Shown in pieces: positions 22,456 through 24,386 of a stretch of DNA of 24,386 nt (position 1 is its first letter; the number at the start of each line of letters is the position of its first letter). Origin of the DNA: a virus. Both the position numbers and the translations under genes were made by a program. Location of the stretch: the IMG/VR virus record IMGVR_UViG_3300033273_000075, positions 1-24,386 of that record; one strand, given 5' to 3'. A model generated the notes under the pieces. It worked only from the letters and a program-made list of their open reading frames with translations, was not told where the DNA came from and ran no database searches.

Positions 22456-23165
22456 TTCAGCCTTGCCTTTCTTATCCCGTCACGCAACTGTTTTTGGAAG
22501 GTTCTAGGGAAAATATTGCGACCACCCGCGATCATTCTACGGCCAAATCGCAGAACACCACGGTAGTTTGGTGGTTGCTCATGCAAGTGCAAACGTTTCC
22601 GCACTTTATTCTTTGCCATACGTTGATAAACACCCGCACCATACTTTTGCGTCAACGGATGGTTTGGCTTTGGCACAAAATATTTGTTGTCAGTATTGCC
22701 CGATAATTTTTTTGCGTTTGCCCTGCTCAAATTCCCAAATTGATTTATGCTTTGTTGGCTTGTTGGCGTCGCGTAACGATAGCGACTTGCACCTTGAAGT
22801 GTTCCTGATAAGCGACGTTCAAACGCTTTTGACGGGCGCAACCCGCCACTATCTTGAACTTCTAAATAATGCTGTCGATTCGGTGTTACATTGGATGGCG
22901 TTCCACGAACTTTATTTTTCCTCAATATCCGCGTGATTGGCTTGTAAGGCTTCATCAAAGCTGGGTCGACCCTAAACGCTTTAAGCGTCCAATCAGTGGG
23001 ATTATCAAAGACACGGCGCATGTGGTTTGTATTACGTTCATTCAATGCTGTTGCTGTCTTTGTCAGCGCGGATACGATTGCAAAAGGGACTTCACGCGCA
23101 ACGGCACGCTGCATCTTACCTAAAACAATTTGTGCGTTTGATTGAAACTTAAAAGCTACCGGCAT
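22452..23165 (-). CDS. Minor tail protein Z-like conserved phage protein
   Basis: This 237-aa, very basic protein begins MPVAFKFQSNAQIVLGKMQR. It has REVPFAIVSALTKTATALNE (about 23-42), HMRRVFDNPTDWTLKAFRVD, FERRLSG, NQFGNLSRANAKKLSG, and near the end YFVPKPNHPLTQKYGAGVYQRM and PPNYRGVLRFGRR. VPFA...ALT.TA, RVFDNPT.WTL..., FERRL, GN.SR....LSG and YF....L..GVY.R are the ordered hallmarks of a phage family related to lambda minor tail protein Z (tail completion). It is unusual in lying before the terminase genes and not with other tail genes. GGGA lies seven bases before its ATG. Confidence 0.68.
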   Translation of the reverse strand: MPVAFKFQSNAQIVLGKMQRAVAREVPFAIVSALTKTATALNERNTNHMRRVFDNPTDWTLKAFRVDPALMKPYKPITRILRKNKVRGTPSNVTPNRQHYLEVQDSGGLRPSKAFERRLSGTLQGASRYRYATPTSQQSINQFGNLSRANAKKLSGNTDNKYFVPKPNHPLTQKYGAGVYQRMAKNKVRKRLHLHEQPPNYRGVLRFGRRMIAGGRNIFPRTFQKQLRDGIRKARLK

Positions 23166-23285
23166 GATCTATTCCCAAGTTGCCCGTGCGTCAGAAAGGC
23201 AGGGAGAGAACGCACGGGCTGTAGGGCAAAAACATAAGTGAACATGTTTTGATAGGGAGTATAAGACGCCCATGGCTTGAATATA
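23166..23285 (-). promoter_or_regulatory. Gap with 9-bp inverted repeat and weak possible promoter
   Basis: There is no gene in these 120 bases. GCCCGTGCG (23182-23190) and CGCACGGGC (23211-23219) form a perfect 9-bp inverted repeat with a 20-base loop in the leader of the Z-like gene; there is no U-run after it. Upstream on the minus strand, TATACT at 23258-23263 could be a -10 box, but no good -35 lies at the right distance. An operator, attenuator or processing hairpin are all possible. Confidence 0.35.
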
Positions 23286-23456
23286 TCACGATTTGTCATC
23301 ATTTCCCACATTTTCTTTTAATGCCTTTGCCATCTGCAAAATCATATGCGGAAATTCTTTTTGTGGAATGGTAGCTATTAATTCACCACCATCCCATATT
23401 TTTAACTTCTGCTCATGCGAATACACATGCCAATTATATCGCTTCTTGCAGTTCAT
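23286..23456 (-). CDS. 56-aa hypothetical protein
   Basis: This frame begins MNCKKRYNWHVYSHEQKLKI, continues WDGGELIATIPQKEFPHMIL and ends QMAKALKENVGNDDKS. Secondary structure looks like two or three beta strands and a C-terminal helix, as in a folded small protein. The ATG at 23456 lies inside the end of the upstream gene (overlap 23 nt), with GAGG close upstream, so it is translated by coupling. It is below usual length cutoffs. Function unknown. Confidence 0.6.
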   Translation of the reverse strand: MNCKKRYNWHVYSHEQKLKIWDGGELIATIPQKEFPHMILQMAKALKENVGNDDKS

Positions 23457-23931
23457 TGACCTCTAGCCTTAATGCGATCTGCTTTATACTTTCTACATCT
23501 ATATTCGCATTAAGTATAGCCACTTCAAATCTGCGGCAAAATGCATAAAGCGCACTAGCGGCCTCATTACGAAACTCAGCCATCATTTCTGCATCTTCAG
23601 GATCAAAGTGAACATAGCCACCGCCTTGGCTTCGTTTTGATACGGGTGATATTTGCAGTGGCTTTTCAACGACCTTGATATTCAACAATGATGTGTCAAT
23701 TTTCTTAACCTCATATCGAACCTTGAAGCTGCCAAAATTCTGCCTGAATATCTGTCGCCGCGCTTCGTGCGCTAGTGTCGCATCATCCTTTTGAAAGAAT
23801 ACTTTGTGCGTCGGATGATCCGGCTTTTCTTTTACCCAAGCAATAAAGTCATCAGCATTGATGATATTGTTTCCCGTTTCATTGCTGAAATCTTCTAATG
23901 CTTGCTTCTTGATTTCTTTAGTTAGTCTCAT
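23434..23931 (-). CDS. Conserved hypothetical phage protein, 165 aa
   Basis: This protein begins MRLTKEIKKQALEDFSNETG. The region DHPTHKVFFQKDDATLAHEA then RRQIFRQNF, and later RSQGGGYVHFDPEDAEMMAE, is a pattern (HP.H..F..DD..AAHE.R..QAR.F; GGGY..F.P.D) I recognise from hypothetical proteins of alphaproteobacterial phages and prophages; no function is known. The start is the ATG at 23931, which has AAGGAG about eight bases upstream. The frame stays open for 57 codons upstream, but those read through the GGNNN array and are not protein-like. Its leader therefore contains the repeat array, which may control this gene. Confidence 0.75.
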   Translation of the reverse strand: MRLTKEIKKQALEDFSNETGNNIINADDFIAWVKEKPDHPTHKVFFQKDDATLAHEARRQIFRQNFGSFKVRYEVKKIDTSLLNIKVVEKPLQISPVSKRSQGGGYVHFDPEDAEMMAEFRNEAASALYAFCRRFEVAILNANIDVESIKQIALRLEVNELQEAI

Positions 23932-23950
23932 TTTTATACTCCTTAAATTT

Positions 23951-24250
23951 GACCGCCTTGCCGGACCGAACCATAACCCAACATAACGAACCAGTCCCTG
24001 ACCGCCTAACCGTACCACGCCGCGCCGTGCCGTACCAATCCGTACCTCGCCTCGCCAAACCTCGACCGCCCTGAGATACCAAACCATAACCCAACACAAC
24101 AAACCAATCCATGACCGCCTAACCGTACCACGCCGCGCCGTGCCGTACCAATCCTCACCTGGCCTCGCCTAACCTCGACCGCCCCGCCAGGCCGTGCCCT
24201 GCCTAGCCCGACCTTACCTCGCTCCGTCCGACCACACCTTCCCTTGACCG
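23951..24250 (-). repeat. GGNNN pentamer array inside a 113-bp tandem super-repeat
   Basis: On the plus strand CC recurs every 5 bases (on the transcribed-sense minus strand, GG every 5). Perfect registers run from 24005 to 24061 (12 in a row), 24118 to 24174 (12 in a row) and 24182 to 24218 (8 in a row). The heptamer GACCGCC starts at 23951, 24000, 24064, 24113, 24177 and 24246. Segments around 23951-24063 and 24064-24176 are copies with a constant offset of 113 bp, including 43 identical bases (23999-24041 and 24112-24154). A partial third copy begins at 24177. The array fills the non-coding stretch before the gene starting at 23931. A period of five is not codon-compatible, so it is not a protein repeat. 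Confidence 0.85.
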
Positions 24251-24255
24251 CCTTG

Positions 24256-24289
24256 GGAATGGGGCAACCGTAGCTGCCCCAACCATTCC
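24256..24289 (-). terminator. Strong intergenic hairpin upstream of the GGNNN array
   Basis: On either strand GGGGCA pairs with TGCCCC around an eight-base loop. Outer arms GGAAT and ATTCC extend the structure after a small asymmetric bulge. It lies directly at the stop of the partial gene at the right edge. There is no U-run, so it may be a processing or stabilising element, not a standard intrinsic terminator. Its inner arms are identical to those of the hairpin at 14430-14451. Confidence 0.5.
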
Positions 24290-24386
24290 TATGCTGCACG
24301 CTTAACACGTTCCTCTTGCAACATTTCATAAAGTTCCGCTGTTTCAGCGTCGGCCATTTCAGGAACTTCCATGGCGTGCGTTTGCA
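24289..24386 (-). CDS. C-terminal end of an unidentified gene (partial)
   Basis: The last 31 codons are visible and end with KRAA and a TAG at 24289-24291. They read QTHAMEVPEMADAETAELYE and then MLQEERVKRAA, a helical, acidic then basic tail. The gene most likely begins beyond the window. A 27-aa version from the ATG at 24372 is possible but has no visible ribosome site. No function can be assigned. Confidence 0.5.
   Translation of the reverse strand, partial: QTHAMEVPEMADAETAELYEMLQEERVKRAA

Noticed and set aside
23258-23263. TATACT as a promoter for the packaging operon
   Set aside because: There is no matching -35 at 16-18 bases, and six-base matches are expected by chance. It is kept only as a weak note in the gap entry.
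23918-24329. Open frames through the GGNNN array, including an N-terminal extension of the 165-aa gene and 64- and 107-aa frames
   Set aside because: They are rich in Arg, Gly and Trp only because GG recurs every 5 bases. A five-base period gives no consistent peptide repeat, and a good ribosome site points to the ATG at 23931.
1-24386. Prophage evidence such as attachment sites, integrase, repressor or tRNA
   Set aside because: None was seen. The window could be part of a lytic or a temperate phage; the question is open from this part alone.

Overview
This window is the packaging, head, tail and lysis half of a tailed double-stranded DNA phage (or a prophage of one). It has a lambda-type siphovirus morphogenesis plan and probably infects a marine alphaproteobacterium. 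All real genes lie on the minus strand, so the region reads right to left from base 24386 to base 1. Genes are tightly packed, with many 1-4 nt stop/start overlaps. No tRNA, integrase, repressor, polymerase, CRISPR array or transposase is visible. The alphaproteobacterial inference rests on a tail-tip gene order resembling the Rhodobacter-type gene transfer agent (GTA), a GTA-type 3-TM holin, a conserved hypothetical protein at 23434-23931, and small proteins and structural domains that I associate with marine phages. No database search was possible.

Right end (22100-24386): the tail end of an unknown gene, a strong hairpin, and a roughly 300-bp non-coding array in which GG (minus strand) recurs every 5 nt inside a 113-bp super-repeat. 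A conserved hypothetical gene, a 56-aa gene, a gap with a 9-bp inverted repeat, a minor-tail-Z-like gene and two small genes follow.

Packaging and head (14196-22119): a beta-class DNA methyltransferase, small and large (GpA-type) terminase subunits, a head-completion-like protein, a lambda-type portal, and one long gene fusing two N-terminal domains, an HK97-type prohead protease and an HK97-fold capsid protein. A perfect internal Shine-Dalgarno sequence and ATG should also make the capsid protein on its own. A GNRA-loop hairpin lies just after it, followed by small head genes.

Tail (3453-14196): a head-tail joining protein, a U-like tail terminator, a tail tube protein, a tail assembly chaperone with a canonical A AAA AAC -1 frameshift site giving a G/GT pair, a short tape measure, four tail-tip proteins (Dit-like, DUF2163-like hub, NlpC/P60-like, J-like), and a receptor-binding cassette of fibre, Mtd-N-like and LamG-like proteins with two related tail fibre assembly chaperones.

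Fibre end and lysis (1-3441): a protein of about 17 tandem 20-22-residue repeats, a BppU-like Ig protein, an XhlA-like membrane protein, several small membrane or secreted proteins, a 3-TM holin, a 30-aa membrane peptide and the start of a GH19-like endolysin cut by the window edge. Five overlapping or coupled genes of 30-56 aa, too small for ordinary gene calling, are proposed here from manual reading.
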